From NCBI RefSeq assembly GCF_003026495.1, contig NZ_PYMA01000007.1, positions 1 to 64,000 of the forward strand: a DNA stretch of 64,000 nucleotides. Reading direction: 5' to 3'. The position numbers and the translations under genes are program-made. The first letter of the stretch is position 1, and each line of letters begins with the position of its first letter. Positions 16,122 to 26,870 of this stretch are shown one piece after another. This DNA comes from Photobacterium sanctipauli (lineage in GTDB: Bacteria; Pseudomonadota; Gammaproteobacteria; Enterobacterales; Vibrionaceae). The notes under the pieces are model-generated. The model searched no databases and had not been told where the DNA came from. It saw only the letters and a program-made list of their open reading frames with translations.

Positions 16122-17588
16122 ATGAATCAGGTTTTATTTCAGCGTGAATTTATTCTTAGCTATGAAAATCTGCCAAGCATCCGCAAGATGCTAGATGATA
16201 AGGCGCCATCGCTACAAATCTCCCCTGATCTGTTGCAAAGCCTCAAATTGGTAAGCAGTGAGTACTGCGCCAACCTACTCGAGCACCAGCAAAAGCCAGC
16301 CGATACAATCACGATCAGTTACGGCAAGCACGAAGGACTATTCCAATATTCGATCACGGATAATGGCACCGCCTGGCCACAGCAGCAACAAAGACTGGCA
16401 GAAGCAAGCCTGCCCAATGAGCCTTGCGAGTCGGGTATGGGCTTGGCGCTGATCAAAGCCACCTTCCCCGAGTACCATTACACCAGTCACCCTGAATTCA
16501 ACCAGATCACCTTTAGCCTCCCGCAACAACCGAGGCAAAACCATCTGGTCATTGTCGATGATAACCGTAGCCAGCTGGCGATCCTGACCAGCTACCTAGA
16601 GCAGCATTACCAGTTAGCCGTTTTTAGCACCGCGCAAGATGCATTAAGGTGGCTCAACACCAATCACTGCGACTTAGTGCTGACGGATCTCCACATGCCA
16701 GGTATCAACGGCATTGATTTTCGCCAGCAAGTAGCCGCTCTTGCCCAGCACCGCCTACTGCCATTTGTATTTATTTCCGGCGATAGCGTGACAGAAACCA
16801 TGTCTACCGCCGCCCAATCCGGGATTGACGACTTCTTAACCAAGCCTATCAACAAACAGCACTTACTCCAGGTGTTGGCGCGTATCCTGAAGCGGCACCA
16901 ACACCTCACCCAGGCTTTTGAAGATAATATCTTGCAGCAATTGGATTACTCACCTTTGGTAGAGGGCACCATCAGCGCCGCCCATTGCCATCCCGACGTC
17001 GTTATTCAGTTGGATCAAGATCCTACATTTAGCGGCGACTTTTTTGTTCGGCATACGCTTTTAGATGGCTCGTCATTGATGATCCTGGGCGATATGATGG
17101 GTCACGGCTTGATTGCAAAAGCCAATGGAGGGATCAACCTTGGCATGATCCAGGGAATACTCATGGATCCAGCCATCACGCCCGATCAACTTTGCGAGCG
17201 GCTAAACCAATACCTATTTTTGTCAAAGCCGAACAGTTTAGTCTGCCTGCTCATCGTTCACTATGGGCTCGACCATACCGCCACCCTCTACAATGCCGGT
17301 ATGCCCCGGCCACTCGCTTGCCAAAATGATTGTCGGCATATCGACAACACTATTGGCCTCCTGGGCCTGTTTGAATCGATACAACTGGAGTGCCATCAAA
17401 TCGTTTTAGCAAAGGGAGACAGCTTGCACTGTTACAGCGATGGCTTAATAGAATCATCCCTGCCAACGGCTCTTCGGAATAAGCTCATATCGCTCCCCGC
17501 TTCCGAACGTCATCAATGGTTATGGCGGCAAGATGCAGAAACACCGCAAGATGATCGCAGTCTATTTTCCCTATACTGGAATAGTTAG
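16122..17588 (+). CDS. sypE: Partner-switching response regulator SypE (kinase-REC-PP2C)
   Basis: A 488-residue three-domain protein. Residues 1-135: RsbW-like serine kinase (HATPase) with N box SSEYCANLLEH, G1 TDNG (79-82) and G2 SGMGLALI. Residues 140-260: receiver domain with Asp146-Asp147, phosphoacceptor Asp189 in LTDLHMPG, SGD (219-221) and Lys241. Residues 275-488: SpoIIE-type PP2C phosphatase with metal-binding SGDFF (Asp306), GDMMGHG (Asp324), YSDGLIE (Asp440) and DDRS (Asp478). All active-site residues seem intact in each domain. In V. fischeri this protein phosphorylates SypA through the N-terminal domain and dephosphorylates it through PP2C, switched by the receiver. It starts 58 bp after sypD and is convergent with the next gene. 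Confidence 0.9.
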   Translation: MNQVLFQREFILSYENLPSIRKMLDDKAPSLQISPDLLQSLKLVSSEYCANLLEHQQKPADTITISYGKHEGLFQYSITDNGTAWPQQQQRLAEASLPNEPCESGMGLALIKATFPEYHYTSHPEFNQITFSLPQQPRQNHLVIVDDNRSQLAILTSYLEQHYQLAVFSTAQDALRWLNTNHCDLVLTDLHMPGINGIDFRQQVAALAQHRLLPFVFISGDSVTETMSTAAQSGIDDFLTKPINKQHLLQVLARILKRHQHLTQAFEDNILQQLDYSPLVEGTISAAHCHPDVVIQLDQDPTFSGDFFVRHTLLDGSSLMILGDMMGHGLIAKANGGINLGMIQGILMDPAITPDQLCERLNQYLFLSKPNSLVCLLIVHYGLDHTATLYNAGMPRPLACQNDCRHIDNTIGLLGLFESIQLECHQIVLAKGDSLHCYSDGLIESSLPTALRNKLISLPASERHQWLWRQDAETPQDDRSLFSLYWNS

Positions 17589-17617
17589 GTGGCAAACACC
17601 ATCCGTGGCACTAGCAA

Positions 17618-18610
17618 CTAAGAGGAAGCGGAGTGGAGGCGATAAATTTTTGCCAGCTGCTGCCAGCAAGCCTCGCCACTGTAGTTAGCTTTGACTAACT
17701 GTTGCTGTTGGCGCGATAGGGCTAGCCAGAACTCAGCAGGTTCATTGACGCACTGCTCAAGCTTGAACGATAGCTGTTGCCAATTATCCTCAGCAACCAA
17801 GCAGCAATTATCGACCAACGCAGGCATTTCACCGACATCGGTAGAGATAACCACCACCCCATGGGACATCGCTTCAAGGGCTGCCATCGGCATTCCTTCT
17901 GCCCTAGAGGTAATGAGCAACACATCTAGCTCCTGCCAGTGAGGCACCATCGACGGCACAGCCCCATGCCACTTAACGCCAGCACCTTCTAATAAATAAG
18001 ACTGCTCCCCATCGCCATAAACATGGAACTCGCAGCCAACCGTATGCTGGTTAATCGCAATAAAGCGATCGATCCCTTTTTCATGGCTAAGCCGTCCAAC
18101 AAATCCCACTTGCAGTTGTGAATGACGCTGTCGATTTGGTGGCGAGCCATCACAAGCCACAAAGTTGCGTAGCAATTCGCAATGAAACGGCTGATGCCTT
18201 TTTATTTTGGTACTGACAGCCAAGTTATACGATAGCCACCCCGTGTAGCGGTTGAGCCATTCGTAACAGGCGAGCCGACCTGATACCGATTCGCCAGCAT
18301 GGTAGGTCGTCACGAGGTGATAACGCGCCAATAGCCGGCAACAACGTGAAAGTATGGATGCCTTATAGCCATGGGCATGGACAACATCTGTTGCCGCTAA
18401 GTTTTTAAAAAAGCCGATTAATGAATAACTTGAAAGAAAGCGATAAGGAATTTGCTGCCGCTCTAATTGGGCATATTGCGGGTGCGAGGGGTAATGCCTG
18501 AGGTAGACAACTTCAACCTCAATGCGCTGTGATCGCAAAAGAAGGGCCAGTTGTTGGATATGGCTTTCAATGCCACCAAAACCTGAACTGTCGACAAGCA
18601 AGTAAACCAT
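17618..18610 (-). CDS. Family 4 glycosyltransferase closing the syp-like locus
   Basis: A 330-residue GT-B transferase: N-terminal VDSSGFGGIESHIQQLALLL (G-G-x-E loop), VHAHGYKAS, QVGFVGRLSHEKGIDRF in the middle and the E-x7-E motif ITSRAEGMPMAALEAMSHG through GEMPAL (about residues 230-260). It faces the main block, ending 29 bp from the sypE stop, and sits between it and the rplQ terminator. It could be the missing sypH/sypI-type enzyme or an added transferase, and order alone does not decide. AAGGAA lies ahead of the ATG. The alpha operon terminator at 18655-18684 should stop ribosomal readthrough, so it needs its own promoter, which I could not identify. Confidence 0.82.
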   Translation of the reverse strand: MVYLLVDSSGFGGIESHIQQLALLLRSQRIEVEVVYLRHYPSHPQYAQLERQQIPYRFLSSYSLIGFFKNLAATDVVHAHGYKASILSRCCRLLARYHLVTTYHAGESVSGRLACYEWLNRYTGWLSYNLAVSTKIKRHQPFHCELLRNFVACDGSPPNRQRHSQLQVGFVGRLSHEKGIDRFIAINQHTVGCEFHVYGDGEQSYLLEGAGVKWHGAVPSMVPHWQELDVLLITSRAEGMPMAALEAMSHGVVVISTDVGEMPALVDNCCLVAEDNWQQLSFKLEQCVNEPAEFWLALSRQQQQLVKANYSGEACWQQLAKIYRLHSASS

Positions 18611-18654
18611 GTATCCATTTCCTTAGGTTGATCACCTGATAAGAAAATGAATGC

Positions 18655-18684
18655 AAAAAAAAAGCCGAGTCTACGACTCGGCTT
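18655..18684 (-). terminator. Intrinsic terminator of the alpha operon
   Basis: Minus strand: AGCCGAGT, 5-nt loop, ACTCGGCT followed by eight T residues, 24 bp after the rplQ stop. Confidence 0.92.
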
Positions 18685-18707
18685 CTTCTTATTTAACGCG
18701 CTAGTGC

Positions 18708-19094
18708 TTATTCAGCAGCAGCTTCTTCCTGAGCTTCAGGACGATCTACTAGCTCGATGTAAGCCATAGGGGCTTTATCGCCAGCACGGAAACCGCATTT
18801 CATGATGCGAGTGTAACCGCCTGGACGCTGAGCAAAACGTGGACCCAGTTCGTTAAATAGTTTCGCTACTACTTCGTTATCACGAGTACGAGCGAATGCA
18901 AGACGACGGTTAGCAACACTGTCAGTCTTTGCTAGGGTAATCAATGGCTCAATTACGCGACGCAGCTCTTTTGCCTTAGGCAGGGTAGTCTTGATAAGTT
19001 CGTGACGTACCAGAGAGCCAGCCATGTTGCTGAACATCGCTTTGCGATGGCTGCTGTTGCGGTTGAGTTGACGACCACTCTTACGATGGCGCAT
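18708..19094 (-). CDS. rplQ: 50S ribosomal protein L17
   Basis: A 128-residue L17 of the large subunit near the tunnel exit, with the [16 protein letters not shown] start and [20 protein letters not shown] core. The acidic AEEAAAE-like tail (EAQEEAAAE) is common in vibrios. It is the last gene of the alpha operon, 33 bp after rpoA. Confidence 0.98.
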   Translation of the reverse strand: MRHRKSGRQLNRNSSHRKAMFSNMAGSLVRHELIKTTLPKAKELRRVIEPLITLAKTDSVANRRLAFARTRDNEVVAKLFNELGPRFAQRPGGYTRIMKCGFRAGDKAPMAYIELVDRPEAQEEAAAE

Positions 19095-19127
19095 GACCTA
19101 ATCCTTCTAACTAGATATCAGTAACTA

Positions 19128-20117
19128 TTAATCTTCAGCAATTGATGCTGGCGGCCAGTTTTCTAGGCGCATACCTAGAGACAGACCACGTGATGCCAGC
19201 ACGTCTTTGATTTCTGTCAAAGACTTCTTACCAAGGTTTGGCGTTTTAAGAAGCTCAACCTCAGTACGCTGAACAAGATCACCGATGTAGTGGATCGCTT
19301 CTGCTTTTAGACAGTTAGCAGAGCGAACAGTTAGTTCAAGATCGTCTACAGGACGCAGTAGGATCGGATCGAACTCCGGCTTCTCTTCTTTCTCTTCAGG
19401 AACACGTACATCACGTAGATCTACGAATGCATCCAATTGCTCAGCTAGGATAGTAGCTGCGCGACGGATCGCTTCCTCAGGATCAAGAGTACCATTGGTT
19501 TCCATATCAATAACTAGCTTATCAAGGTCAGTACGTTGTTCTACACGTGCTGCCTCAACCGCGTATGCGATACGGTCTACTGGGCTGAATGTTGCATCAA
19601 CTAGTAGACGGCCAATTGGACGCTCATCTTCTTCAGTGTGAATACGAGCAGACGCTGGTACATAGCCACGACCACGCTCTACCTTGATGCGCATGCTGAT
19701 TTCAGCATTGTCATCAGTTAGGTGGCAGATTACGTGCTCTGGGTTCGCAATCTCAACATCACCGTCGTGGGTGATGTCACCTGCAACAACAGGGCCTGCA
19801 CCAGATTTATTCAGAGTAAGGATAACTTCGTCTTTACCCTCAACCTTAACGGCTAGACCTTTAAGGTTTAGAAGGATCTCAAGAACATCTTCCTGTACCC
19901 CTTCTTTGGTGCTGTACTCGTGTAACACACCGTCGATTTCTACTTCAGTTACGGCACAACCCGGCATTGAAGATAGAAGAATTCGACGTAGAGCGTTACC
20001 AAGAGTGTGGCCGAAACCACGCTCAAGCGGCTCAAGAGTTACTTTTGCATGCGTAGTGTTAACTTGTTCAATATCAACAAGACGCGGCTTAAGAAATTCT
20101 GTTACAGAACCCTGCAT
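19128..20117 (-). CDS. rpoA: DNA-directed RNA polymerase subunit alpha
   Basis: A 329-residue alpha subunit. The N-terminal domain (about 1-235) carries the dimerisation and beta/beta'-binding surface ([17 protein letters not shown]). A linker with [21 protein letters not shown] leads to the C-terminal domain (about 250-325), which contacts UP elements and activators such as CRP through SANCLKAE and [10 protein letters not shown]. The length equals that of E. coli. It lies between rpsD and rplQ as usual. Confidence 0.98.
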   Translation of the reverse strand: MQGSVTEFLKPRLVDIEQVNTTHAKVTLEPLERGFGHTLGNALRRILLSSMPGCAVTEVEIDGVLHEYSTKEGVQEDVLEILLNLKGLAVKVEGKDEVILTLNKSGAGPVVAGDITHDGDVEIANPEHVICHLTDDNAEISMRIKVERGRGYVPASARIHTEEDERPIGRLLVDATFSPVDRIAYAVEAARVEQRTDLDKLVIDMETNGTLDPEEAIRRAATILAEQLDAFVDLRDVRVPEEKEEKPEFDPILLRPVDDLELTVRSANCLKAEAIHYIGDLVQRTEVELLKTPNLGKKSLTEIKDVLASRGLSLGMRLENWPPASIAED

Positions 20118-20140
20118 TGTGTCCTCTCTTAACTATAGCC

Positions 20141-20761
20141 TTACTTAGAGTAAAGCTCGACGATCAGGTGTTCGTTGATGTCGGCAGACAAATCAGAACG
20201 TTCTGGAAGACGCTTGAACGTACCTTCCATCTTGCTGCTGTCTACTTCGACCCAAGTCGGTAGTTCACGCTGAGTAGCAACTTCTAGAGCTGCTTTAATG
20301 CGTGCTTGGTTCTTAGCTTTCTCGCGAATGCTAACAACGTCGTTTGCCGCTACCTTGAAAGAAGGAACGTTTACGACTTGACCGTTAACTAGGATCGCTT
20401 TGTGGCTTACCAGCTGACGTGCTTCAGCGCGAGTTGCACCGAAACCCATGCGGTAAACTACGTTATCTAGACGACCTTCAAGAAGCTGAAGCAGGTTTTC
20501 ACCTGTGTTGCCTTTAAGGCGAGCAGCTTCTTTGTAGTAGTTACGGAATTGCTTTTCTAGTACGCCGTAAGTACGACGAACTTTTTGCTTCTCACGAAGC
20601 TGAACGCCGTAGTCAGATAGACGACCGCGACGCGCACCGTGCATGCCCGGTGCATTATCAATTTTACACTTGGTATCAATCGCGCGTACACCAGACTTAA
20701 GGAATAAGTCAGTGCCTTCACGACGGCTAAGCTTCAGCTTAGGACCCAAATATCTTGCCAT
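20141..20761 (-). CDS. rpsD: 30S ribosomal protein S4
   Basis: A 206-residue primary 16S-binding protein and alpha-operon repressor. It has [24 protein letters not shown] at its start and an S4 RNA-binding domain at about 95-160 ([27 protein letters not shown]). It should repress its own operon by binding the leader before rpsM. Confidence 0.98.
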   Translation of the reverse strand: MARYLGPKLKLSRREGTDLFLKSGVRAIDTKCKIDNAPGMHGARRGRLSDYGVQLREKQKVRRTYGVLEKQFRNYYKEAARLKGNTGENLLQLLEGRLDNVVYRMGFGATRAEARQLVSHKAILVNGQVVNVPSFKVAANDVVSIREKAKNQARIKAALEVATQRELPTWVEVDSSKMEGTFKRLPERSDLSADINEHLIVELYSK

Positions 20762-20793
20762 GTTCTTTCTCCAGTTTTCCTAGAAACGAAACG

Positions 20794-21189
<396 letters not shown>

Positions 21190-21200
21190 CTACCTTCCGA

Positions 21201-21557
21201 TTATTTCTTGATCGGCTTGCGCGGACCCTTACGGGTACGAGCGTTGGTTTTAGTACGCTGTCCACGTAGTGGTAGACTGCGACGATGACGAAGACCACGG
21301 TAACAACCAAGGTCCATTAGACGCTTGATGTTCATGGAAACTTCACGACGTAGATCACCTTCTACAGTGTACTTAGCTACACCATCACGCAGTAGATCGA
21401 TCTGCTCTTCAGTTAGTTCACTGATCTTAACATCTTCAGCGATACCCGCTTCAGCTAGGATAGCTTTTGAGCGAGTTTTACCGATGCCGTAGATCGCAGT
21501 TAGAGCGATTACAGAATGTTTCTGATCAGGAATGTTAATGCCTGCAATACGGGCCAC
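21201..21557 (-). CDS. rpsM: 30S ribosomal protein S13
   Basis: A 118-residue head protein ([14 protein letters not shown], ending [12 protein letters not shown]) whose basic tail touches the P-site tRNA and which bridges to the large subunit. It starts with GTG at 21557, as in E. coli, after GGAGTG. Its translation start lies within the S4-binding leader, the control point of the alpha operon. Confidence 0.98.
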   Translation of the reverse strand: MARIAGINIPDQKHSVIALTAIYGIGKTRSKAILAEAGIAEDVKISELTEEQIDLLRDGVAKYTVEGDLRREVSMNIKRLMDLGCYRGLRHRRSLPLRGQRTKTNARTRKGPRKPIKK

Positions 21558-21660
21558 TATTCACTCCTAGTACTTTTCAAGAATAACCGCTGCAAAGCCC
21601 GTCTAGGATACGCAGCGGTGGAACAATTCTTTTGCACACACAAAAGATTGGTTGGCTAAT
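21558..21660 (-). promoter_or_regulatory. Alpha operon leader, S4-binding pseudoknot region
   Basis: The minus-strand leader contains the CACCGCTGCG ... GGGCTTTGCAGCGGT pairing and the UACUAGGAGUGAAUAGUG ribosome-site segment that resembles the Alpha_RBS element. Ribosomal protein S4 traps the leader in a pseudoknot to stop translation. A perfect 9-bp hairpin (GGTTGGCTA/TAGCCAACC, 21650-21670) just upstream separates it from rpmJ. The fold is inferred by eye. Confidence 0.7.
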
Positions 21661-21702
21661 TTAGCCAACCTACCTTCAATTTGCAAGAAATATTTCTGCT
21701 AA

Positions 21703-21816
21703 TTAGCCTTGGCGCTGTTTGTGCTTTGGCTCACTGCAAATTACACGCACAACACCGTTGCGCTTGATAACTTTACAGTTACGGCAGATTTTCTTAACGG
21801 AAGCACGAACTTTCAT
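21703..21816 (-). CDS. rpmJ: 50S ribosomal protein L36
   Basis: A 37-residue zinc-ribbon protein, [15 protein letters not shown] to HKQRQG, with the C-x2-C-x12-C-x4-H zinc ligands ([12 protein letters not shown]). It lies between secY and rpsM as in E. coli. This is the zinc-requiring form of L36. Confidence 0.96.
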
Positions 21817-21846
21817 TGCTAAACTCCGTAAATGGGATAACCAGTC

Positions 21847-23172
21847 TTAACGGCCTGAGCCTTTAAGATTAGCCTTTTTCAAAACAGACTCATATTGTTG
21901 AGACATCAAGTGTGTCTGAACTTGAGCCATGAAGTCCATAATAACTACAACTACGATAAGTAGTGATGTACCGCCAAAGTAGAAGCGGACATTCCATGCA
22001 ATCATCATAAACTCGGGGATCAGACAGATAAAGGTAATATACAACGCGCCAGCTAAAGTTAGGCGAGTCATTACTTTATCAATGTATTTCGCGGTCTGTT
22101 CACCCGGGCGAATACCAGGTACGAACGCACCAGACTTCTTCAAGTTGTCTGCCGTCTCGCGAGGGTTGAACACCAACGCGGTATAGAAGAAACAGAAGAA
22201 AATAATCGCAGCAGCATAAAGCATCACATAAAGTGGCTGACCTGGGCTTAGTGCAAGCGAAATATCACTCAACCAACCTAGGTTTTCATTCTGACCGAAC
22301 CACTGAGCCAGTGTGCCCGGGAACAGAATAATGCTTGATGCAAAAATCGCTGGGATAACACCCGCCATGTTTATCTTCAACGGTAGGTGAGTGCTTTGCG
22401 CAGCAAAGACACGACGACCTTGTTGACGTTTCGCGTAGTTAACCGTAATACGGCGTTGACCACGCTCCATGAACACAACGAAGTATATAACAGCGAAAGA
22501 AAGAACCGCAATTAATAGCAGAAGAAGTACGTGCAATTCACCTTGACGCGCTTGCTCCACTGTCTGTCCAATAGCAGGTGGCAAACCTGCAACGATACCA
22601 GTAAAGATAATTACCGATATACCGTTACCGATGCCGCGCTCAGTAATTTGCTCACCTAACCACATTAAGAACATGGTACCGGTCACCAAACTCACAACCG
22701 CAACAAAGTAGAATCCAAGGCCTGGGTTAACGACCAAGCCAGGGATCATACTTGGTAACCCCGTCGCAATACCAATTGCTTGGAAGGTTGCCAAAACAAG
22801 CGTGCCGTAGCGGGTGTACTGGCTAATCTTACGACGACCAGACTCCCCTTCTTTCTTCAACTCGGCCAAAGCCGGGTGAACAACCGTTAGCAACTGGACA
22901 ATAATCGAAGCCGAAATGTACGGCATAATGCCCAGCGCTAAGATTGAAGCACGCTCAAGTGCACCACCAGAGAACATGTTAAACAGTTCAATGACGGTGC
23001 CCTTTTGCTGTTCGAACAGATCGGCAAGTACAGCAGCGTCAATACCAGGAATAGGCACAAAAGAGCCCGCTCGGAAAATTAAGATAGCACCTAATACGAA
23101 TAGCAGGCGAGTCTTAAGCTCTGCTAGGCCACCTTGTGCACTACGAAAATCTTGTCCTGGTTGTTTAGCCAT
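21847..23172 (-). CDS. secY: Preprotein translocase subunit SecY
   Basis: A 441-residue, ten-helix channel of the Sec translocon. It shows the N-terminal [16 protein letters not shown], the plug-region [37 protein letters not shown] in the large cytoplasmic loop and [19 protein letters not shown] before helix 9. It exports unfolded proteins with SecE, SecG and SecA. It is embedded in the spc operon between rplO and rpmJ, its standard place. Confidence 0.98.
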   Translation of the reverse strand: MAKQPGQDFRSAQGGLAELKTRLLFVLGAILIFRAGSFVPIPGIDAAVLADLFEQQKGTVIELFNMFSGGALERASILALGIMPYISASIIVQLLTVVHPALAELKKEGESGRRKISQYTRYGTLVLATFQAIGIATGLPSMIPGLVVNPGLGFYFVAVVSLVTGTMFLMWLGEQITERGIGNGISVIIFTGIVAGLPPAIGQTVEQARQGELHVLLLLLIAVLSFAVIYFVVFMERGQRRITVNYAKRQQGRRVFAAQSTHLPLKINMAGVIPAIFASSIILFPGTLAQWFGQNENLGWLSDISLALSPGQPLYVMLYAAAIIFFCFFYTALVFNPRETADNLKKSGAFVPGIRPGEQTAKYIDKVMTRLTLAGALYITFICLIPEFMMIAWNVRFYFGGTSLLIVVVVIMDFMAQVQTHLMSQQYESVLKKANLKGSGR

Positions 23173-23194
23173 CTGTACCTCATCCTCGAGTTAA

Positions 23195-23629
23195 TTATTC
23201 CTCGATTTTACCGCCTGCAGCTTCGATAGCAGCTTTAGCGCCTTTAGTAACGCGAATGCCTTTAACTGTTACAGAGCGAGCGATCTCACCAGAAAGTACA
23301 ACTTTCACGAACTCGATGTTCTTAGTGATCACGTTTGCTGCTTTAAGAGTTTCTAGGCTTACTACGTCACCTTCAACTTTCGCTAGCTCAGCTAGACGAA
23401 CTTCAGCTGTTACAAGGCTCTTACGAGAAGTAAAACCGAATTTTGGTAGACGCTGTTTCAAAGGCATTTGACCGCCTTCGAAGCCTGGACGTACAGAACC
23501 ACCTGAACGTGATTTCTGACCTTTGTGACCACGGCCACAAGTTTTACCCAGACCTGAACCGATACCACGGCCTACGCGCTTCGCAGAAGGCTTAGAACCC
23601 GCAGCCGGAGATAGAGTATTCAAACGCAT
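23195..23629 (-). CDS. rplO: 50S ribosomal protein L15
   Basis: A 144-residue protein with the Gly-rich, basic N-terminus [22 protein letters not shown] and KFGFTSRK. It binds 23S rRNA late in assembly. It lies in the rpmD-rplO-secY order. Confidence 0.98.
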   Translation of the reverse strand: MRLNTLSPAAGSKPSAKRVGRGIGSGLGKTCGRGHKGQKSRSGGSVRPGFEGGQMPLKQRLPKFGFTSRKSLVTAEVRLAELAKVEGDVVSLETLKAANVITKNIEFVKVVLSGEIARSVTVKGIRVTKGAKAAIEAAGGKIEE

Positions 23630-23634
23630 TCTGA

Positions 23635-23814
23635 TTACTCCTCAACTTTAACCATGTAGTAAACTTTGTTGATCATGCCGCGTACGCAAGCAGTATCTTC
23701 AAGTTCTACAGTGTGGTTGATGCGACGAAGGCCTAGGCCACGCAAAGTAGCTTTATGCTTCGGTAAACGACCGATAGAGCTCTTTGTTTGGGTTACTTTA
23801 ATAGTTTTAGCCAT
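23635..23814 (-). CDS. rpmD: 50S ribosomal protein L30
   Basis: A 59-residue protein reading [20 protein letters not shown] through [17 protein letters not shown], full length for L30. It is separated by 5 bp from rpsE and from rplO. Confidence 0.96.
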   Translation of the reverse strand: MAKTIKVTQTKSSIGRLPKHKATLRGLGLRRINHTVELEDTACVRGMINKVYYMVKVEE

Positions 23815-23819
23815 GTCGA

Positions 23820-24317
23820 TTACTCCAGAATTTCTTTAACAGAAAGACCACGCTTAGCAGCGATCATTTCTGGAGAGTTCATGCCACTCAAACCGTCAAT
23901 AGTCGCGCGAACGATGTTGATTGGGTTTGTAGAGCCGTATGCTTTAGCTAGTACGTTGCGAACACCCGCAACCTCTAGCACTGCACGCATTGCACCACCG
24001 GCGATGATACCTGTACCTTCTGAAGCAGGCTGCATGTACACTTTAGAACCAGTGTGGCGACCTTTAACAGCGTGGTGTAGAGTACCGTCGTTTAGTGCAA
24101 CAGTAACCATGTTACGGCGTGCTTTTTCCATCGCCTTCTGGATTGCAGCAGGTACTTCACGTGCCTTGCCGTAACCAAAACCGATGCGACCGTTACCGTC
24201 ACCAACTACAGTTAGTGCAGTAAAGCTGAAAATACGACCACCTTTAACCGTCTTAGATACACGGTTAACAGCGATCAGCTTTTCATGCAAATCTGATTGA
24301 GTTTTTTCGTTAGCCAT
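23820..24317 (-). CDS. rpsE: 30S ribosomal protein S5
   Basis: A 165-residue protein with the double-stranded-RNA-binding N-terminal domain ([20 protein letters not shown]) and the C-terminal [20 protein letters not shown] region. It shapes the mRNA entry channel and decoding accuracy. Confidence 0.98.
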   Translation of the reverse strand: MANEKTQSDLHEKLIAVNRVSKTVKGGRIFSFTALTVVGDGNGRIGFGYGKAREVPAAIQKAMEKARRNMVTVALNDGTLHHAVKGRHTGSKVYMQPASEGTGIIAGGAMRAVLEVAGVRNVLAKAYGSTNPINIVRATIDGLSGMNSPEMIAAKRGLSVKEILE

Positions 24318-24329
24318 CTTCCGCCTACC

Positions 24330-24683
24330 TTAGAATTTCAGACCAGCTTCACGAGCAGCTTCTGCTAGTGCAGCTACACGGCCGTGGTATTGGAAACCAG
24401 AACGATCGAATGCAACTGTAGAGATGCCTTTTTCAATCGCGCGCTCAGCAATAGCTTTACCTACAGCTGCAGCAGCGTCTTTGTTACCAGTACTCTTAAC
24501 CTGCTCGCGGATCGCCTTTTCTACGGTAGAAGCGGCAGCGATAACCTCAGAGCCATTTGGTGCGATTACCTGAGCGTACACGTGACGTGGAGTACGGTGT
24601 ACAACTAGGCGAGTTGCGCCCAGTTCAGCAATCTTACGACGTGCTCGGGTCGCACGACGGATACGAGATGCTTTCTTATCCAT
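24330..24683 (-). CDS. rplR: 50S ribosomal protein L18
   Basis: A 117-residue 5S rRNA-binding protein with [25 protein letters not shown] and the terminal [19 protein letters not shown]. It sits between rplF and rpsE. Confidence 0.98.
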   Translation of the reverse strand: MDKKASRIRRATRARRKIAELGATRLVVHRTPRHVYAQVIAPNGSEVIAAASTVEKAIREQVKSTGNKDAAAAVGKAIAERAIEKGISTVAFDRSGFQYHGRVAALAEAAREAGLKF

Positions 24684-24692
24684 AGTGTTACC

Positions 24693-25226
24693 TTACTTCT
24701 TCTTAGCTTCTTTAGTACGCACGATTTCATCGGCGTAACGAACACCTTTACCTTTGTAAGGCTCAGGGCTACGGTAAGCGCGAATATCAGCCGCTACCTG
24801 ACCAACAACCTGCTTATCAGTACCAGTTAGTACGATTTCAGTTTGTGAAGGACATTCAGCTTTGATACCTGCTGGCAATTCGTGCTCAACTGGGTGAGAG
24901 AAGCCTAGAGTTAGAGCTACAGAGTTGCCTTTAATGGCAGCACGGTAACCTACACCCTTAAGAGTAAGCTTCTTAGTATAGCCTTCAGTAACACCAACAA
25001 CCATGTTGTTAACTAGAGCACGTGCAGTACCTGCCTGTGCCCAAGCCTTATCGAAACCTTCGCGAGGACCGAAAGTGATGGTGTTCTCTTCCTGGGACAA
25101 TACAACTGCTTCGTTGATAACGCGAACTAGTTCGCCTTTACCACCTTTTACAGTGATTTCCTGACCGTTAAGTTTAACTTCTACGCCGGCAGGAATAACT
25201 ACTGGTGCTTTTGCAACACGAGACAT
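24693..25226 (-). CDS. rplF: 50S ribosomal protein L6
   Basis: A 177-residue protein with two related domains and the C-terminal [16 protein letters not shown] motif. It lies at the factor-binding base of the stalk, close to EF-G and EF-Tu. Confidence 0.98.
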   Translation of the reverse strand: MSRVAKAPVVIPAGVEVKLNGQEITVKGGKGELVRVINEAVVLSQEENTITFGPREGFDKAWAQAGTARALVNNMVVGVTEGYTKKLTLKGVGYRAAIKGNSVALTLGFSHPVEHELPAGIKAECPSQTEIVLTGTDKQVVGQVAADIRAYRSPEPYKGKGVRYADEIVRTKEAKKK

Positions 25227-25238
25227 TTCCTACTCCTA

Positions 25239-25631
25239 TTATGCTACGTAGCAGATAATCTCACCGCCAAGACCCGCTTTGCGAGCAGCGCGGTCGGTCA
25301 TAAGACCCTTGGAAGTGGATACAACAGCAATACCAAGGCCACCCATCACTGATGGAAGTGCATCTTTTTTCTTGTAGATGCGCAGACCAGGACGTGATAC
25401 ACGTTGGATTTGCTCGATAACTGGGTTAGCTTCGAAGTACTTAAGAGTAACTTCTAGCTCAGGCTTAACTTCACCAGATACAGTGTAGTCAGCCACAAAA
25501 CCTTCTTCTTTTAGAAGAGCTGCGATAGCAACTTTCATTTTTGAAGATGGCATTTTAACAGCAACTTTTTTCGCTGCCTGACCGTTACGAAGACGGGTCA
25601 GCATATCCGAGATCGGATCTTGCATGCTCAT
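25239..25631 (-). CDS. rpsH: 30S ribosomal protein S8
   Basis: A 130-residue primary 16S-binding protein ending [21 protein letters not shown]. In E. coli S8 represses the spc operon by binding mRNA at the start of rplE. The same gene order holds here. Confidence 0.98.
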   Translation of the reverse strand: MSMQDPISDMLTRLRNGQAAKKVAVKMPSSKMKVAIAALLKEEGFVADYTVSGEVKPELEVTLKYFEANPVIEQIQRVSRPGLRIYKKKDALPSVMGGLGIAVVSTSKGLMTDRAARKAGLGGEIICYVA

Positions 25632-25669
25632 AAGTCAATACTCCGTGATTCTAAAATGGATAACTGGGA

Positions 25670-25975
25670 TTACCAGCTAGCCTTGCGCAGACCCGGAATC
25701 TCGCCTTTCATGCAAGCTTCACGAACCTTGATACGGCTTAGACCAAACTTACGTAGGTAGCCGTGTGGACGTCCAGTCTGGTTACAGCGGTTACGCTGAC
25801 GAGACTTCGCAGAATCACGTGGTAGTGACTGAAGCTTAAGCACTGCATTCCAGCGATCTTCTTCAGACGCATTCACGTCGCTAATTAGAGCTTTAAGTGC
25901 AGCACGCTTTTCAGCGAACTTAACTTCTAGCTTGGCACGTTTAGCTTCGCGTGCCTTCATTGATTCTTTAGCCAT
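25670..25975 (-). CDS. rpsN: 30S ribosomal protein S14
   Basis: A 101-residue long, zinc-free form of S14 ([19 protein letters not shown] lacks the second Cys pair), the type usual in gammaproteobacteria. Confidence 0.98.
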   Translation of the reverse strand: MAKESMKAREAKRAKLEVKFAEKRAALKALISDVNASEEDRWNAVLKLQSLPRDSAKSRQRNRCNQTGRPHGYLRKFGLSRIKVREACMKGEIPGLRKASW

Positions 25976-25990
25976 TAGTAACCCTTACTT

Positions 25991-26530
25991 TTACTTACGG
26001 AATGGGAAGTTAAAAGCAGATAGTAGAGCATGAGCTTCTTCATCAGACTTAGCAGAAGTTGTGATAGTGATATCAAGACCACGTACACGATCTACTTTAT
26101 CGTAATCGATTTCTGGGAAGATGATCTGCTCACGAACGCCCATGCTGTAGTTACCACGACCATCGAATGATTTCGGGTTTAGACCACGGAAATCACGAAT
26201 ACGAGGTACAGCAATTGAAATTAGACGCTCGAAGAAATCCCACATGCGCTCGCCACGTAGGGTTACTTTACAGCCAATAGGGTAGCCCTCACGGATCTTA
26301 AAGCCAGCAACAGACTTACGAGCTTTAGTGATTAGCGGCTTCTGACCTGCGATAGCAGTCATGTCAGCAGCAGCATTCTCTAGAAGCTTCTTGTCGTTGA
26401 TCGCGTCACCCACACCCATGTTAAGTGTGATCTTTTCGATCCTTGGGACTTGCATGATACTCTTGTATTCGAACTTTTCAGCAAGTTCTTTAACTAGAGT
26501 CTCTTTGTAGTAATCATGCAGTTTCGCCAT
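25991..26530 (-). CDS. rplE: 50S ribosomal protein L5
   Basis: A 179-residue 5S rRNA-binding protein of the central protuberance, with [16 protein letters not shown] and [17 protein letters not shown]. Its start region is where S8 represses the spc operon in E. coli. Confidence 0.98.
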   Translation of the reverse strand: MAKLHDYYKETLVKELAEKFEYKSIMQVPRIEKITLNMGVGDAINDKKLLENAAADMTAIAGQKPLITKARKSVAGFKIREGYPIGCKVTLRGERMWDFFERLISIAVPRIRDFRGLNPKSFDGRGNYSMGVREQIIFPEIDYDKVDRVRGLDITITTSAKSDEEAHALLSAFNFPFRK

Positions 26531-26546
26531 AGTACTACTCCAAAAA

Positions 26547-26858
26547 TTACTTGATAGTTTCGCCAGTCGATTTGAAGAAACGAACTTTTTTGCCGTCTTC
26601 GAATCGGAAGCCTACGCGGTCTGCATTGCCTTCACCGTTAACGATGGCAACATTTGAGGCGTCGATCGCAGCTTCTTGCTCTACGATGCCACCCTGAACA
26701 CCCATTGCCGGAACCGGCTTCTGGTGTTTCTTAACCATGTTGATACCTTCAACGATAACTTTACCGGTTGCTAGGACCTTAGTTACTTTACCTTTCTTAC
26801 CTTTATCTTTACCAGTAAGAACGATAACTTCGTCGTTACGACGGATTTTAGCTGCCAT
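26547..26858 (-). CDS. rplX: 50S ribosomal protein L24
   Basis: A 103-residue protein with an N-terminal KOW motif ([17 protein letters not shown]). It is an assembly initiator that binds the 5' end of 23S rRNA. Confidence 0.98.
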   Translation of the reverse strand: MAAKIRRNDEVIVLTGKDKGKKGKVTKVLATGKVIVEGINMVKKHQKPVPAMGVQGGIVEQEAAIDASNVAIVNGEGNADRVGFRFEDGKKVRFFKSTGETIK

Positions 26859-26870
26859 TTTAGTCGCTCC

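Noticed and set aside
646..18610. Integrative element or genomic island with att sites
   Set aside because: No integrase, transposase, tRNA gene or direct flanking repeats were seen around the syp-like locus.
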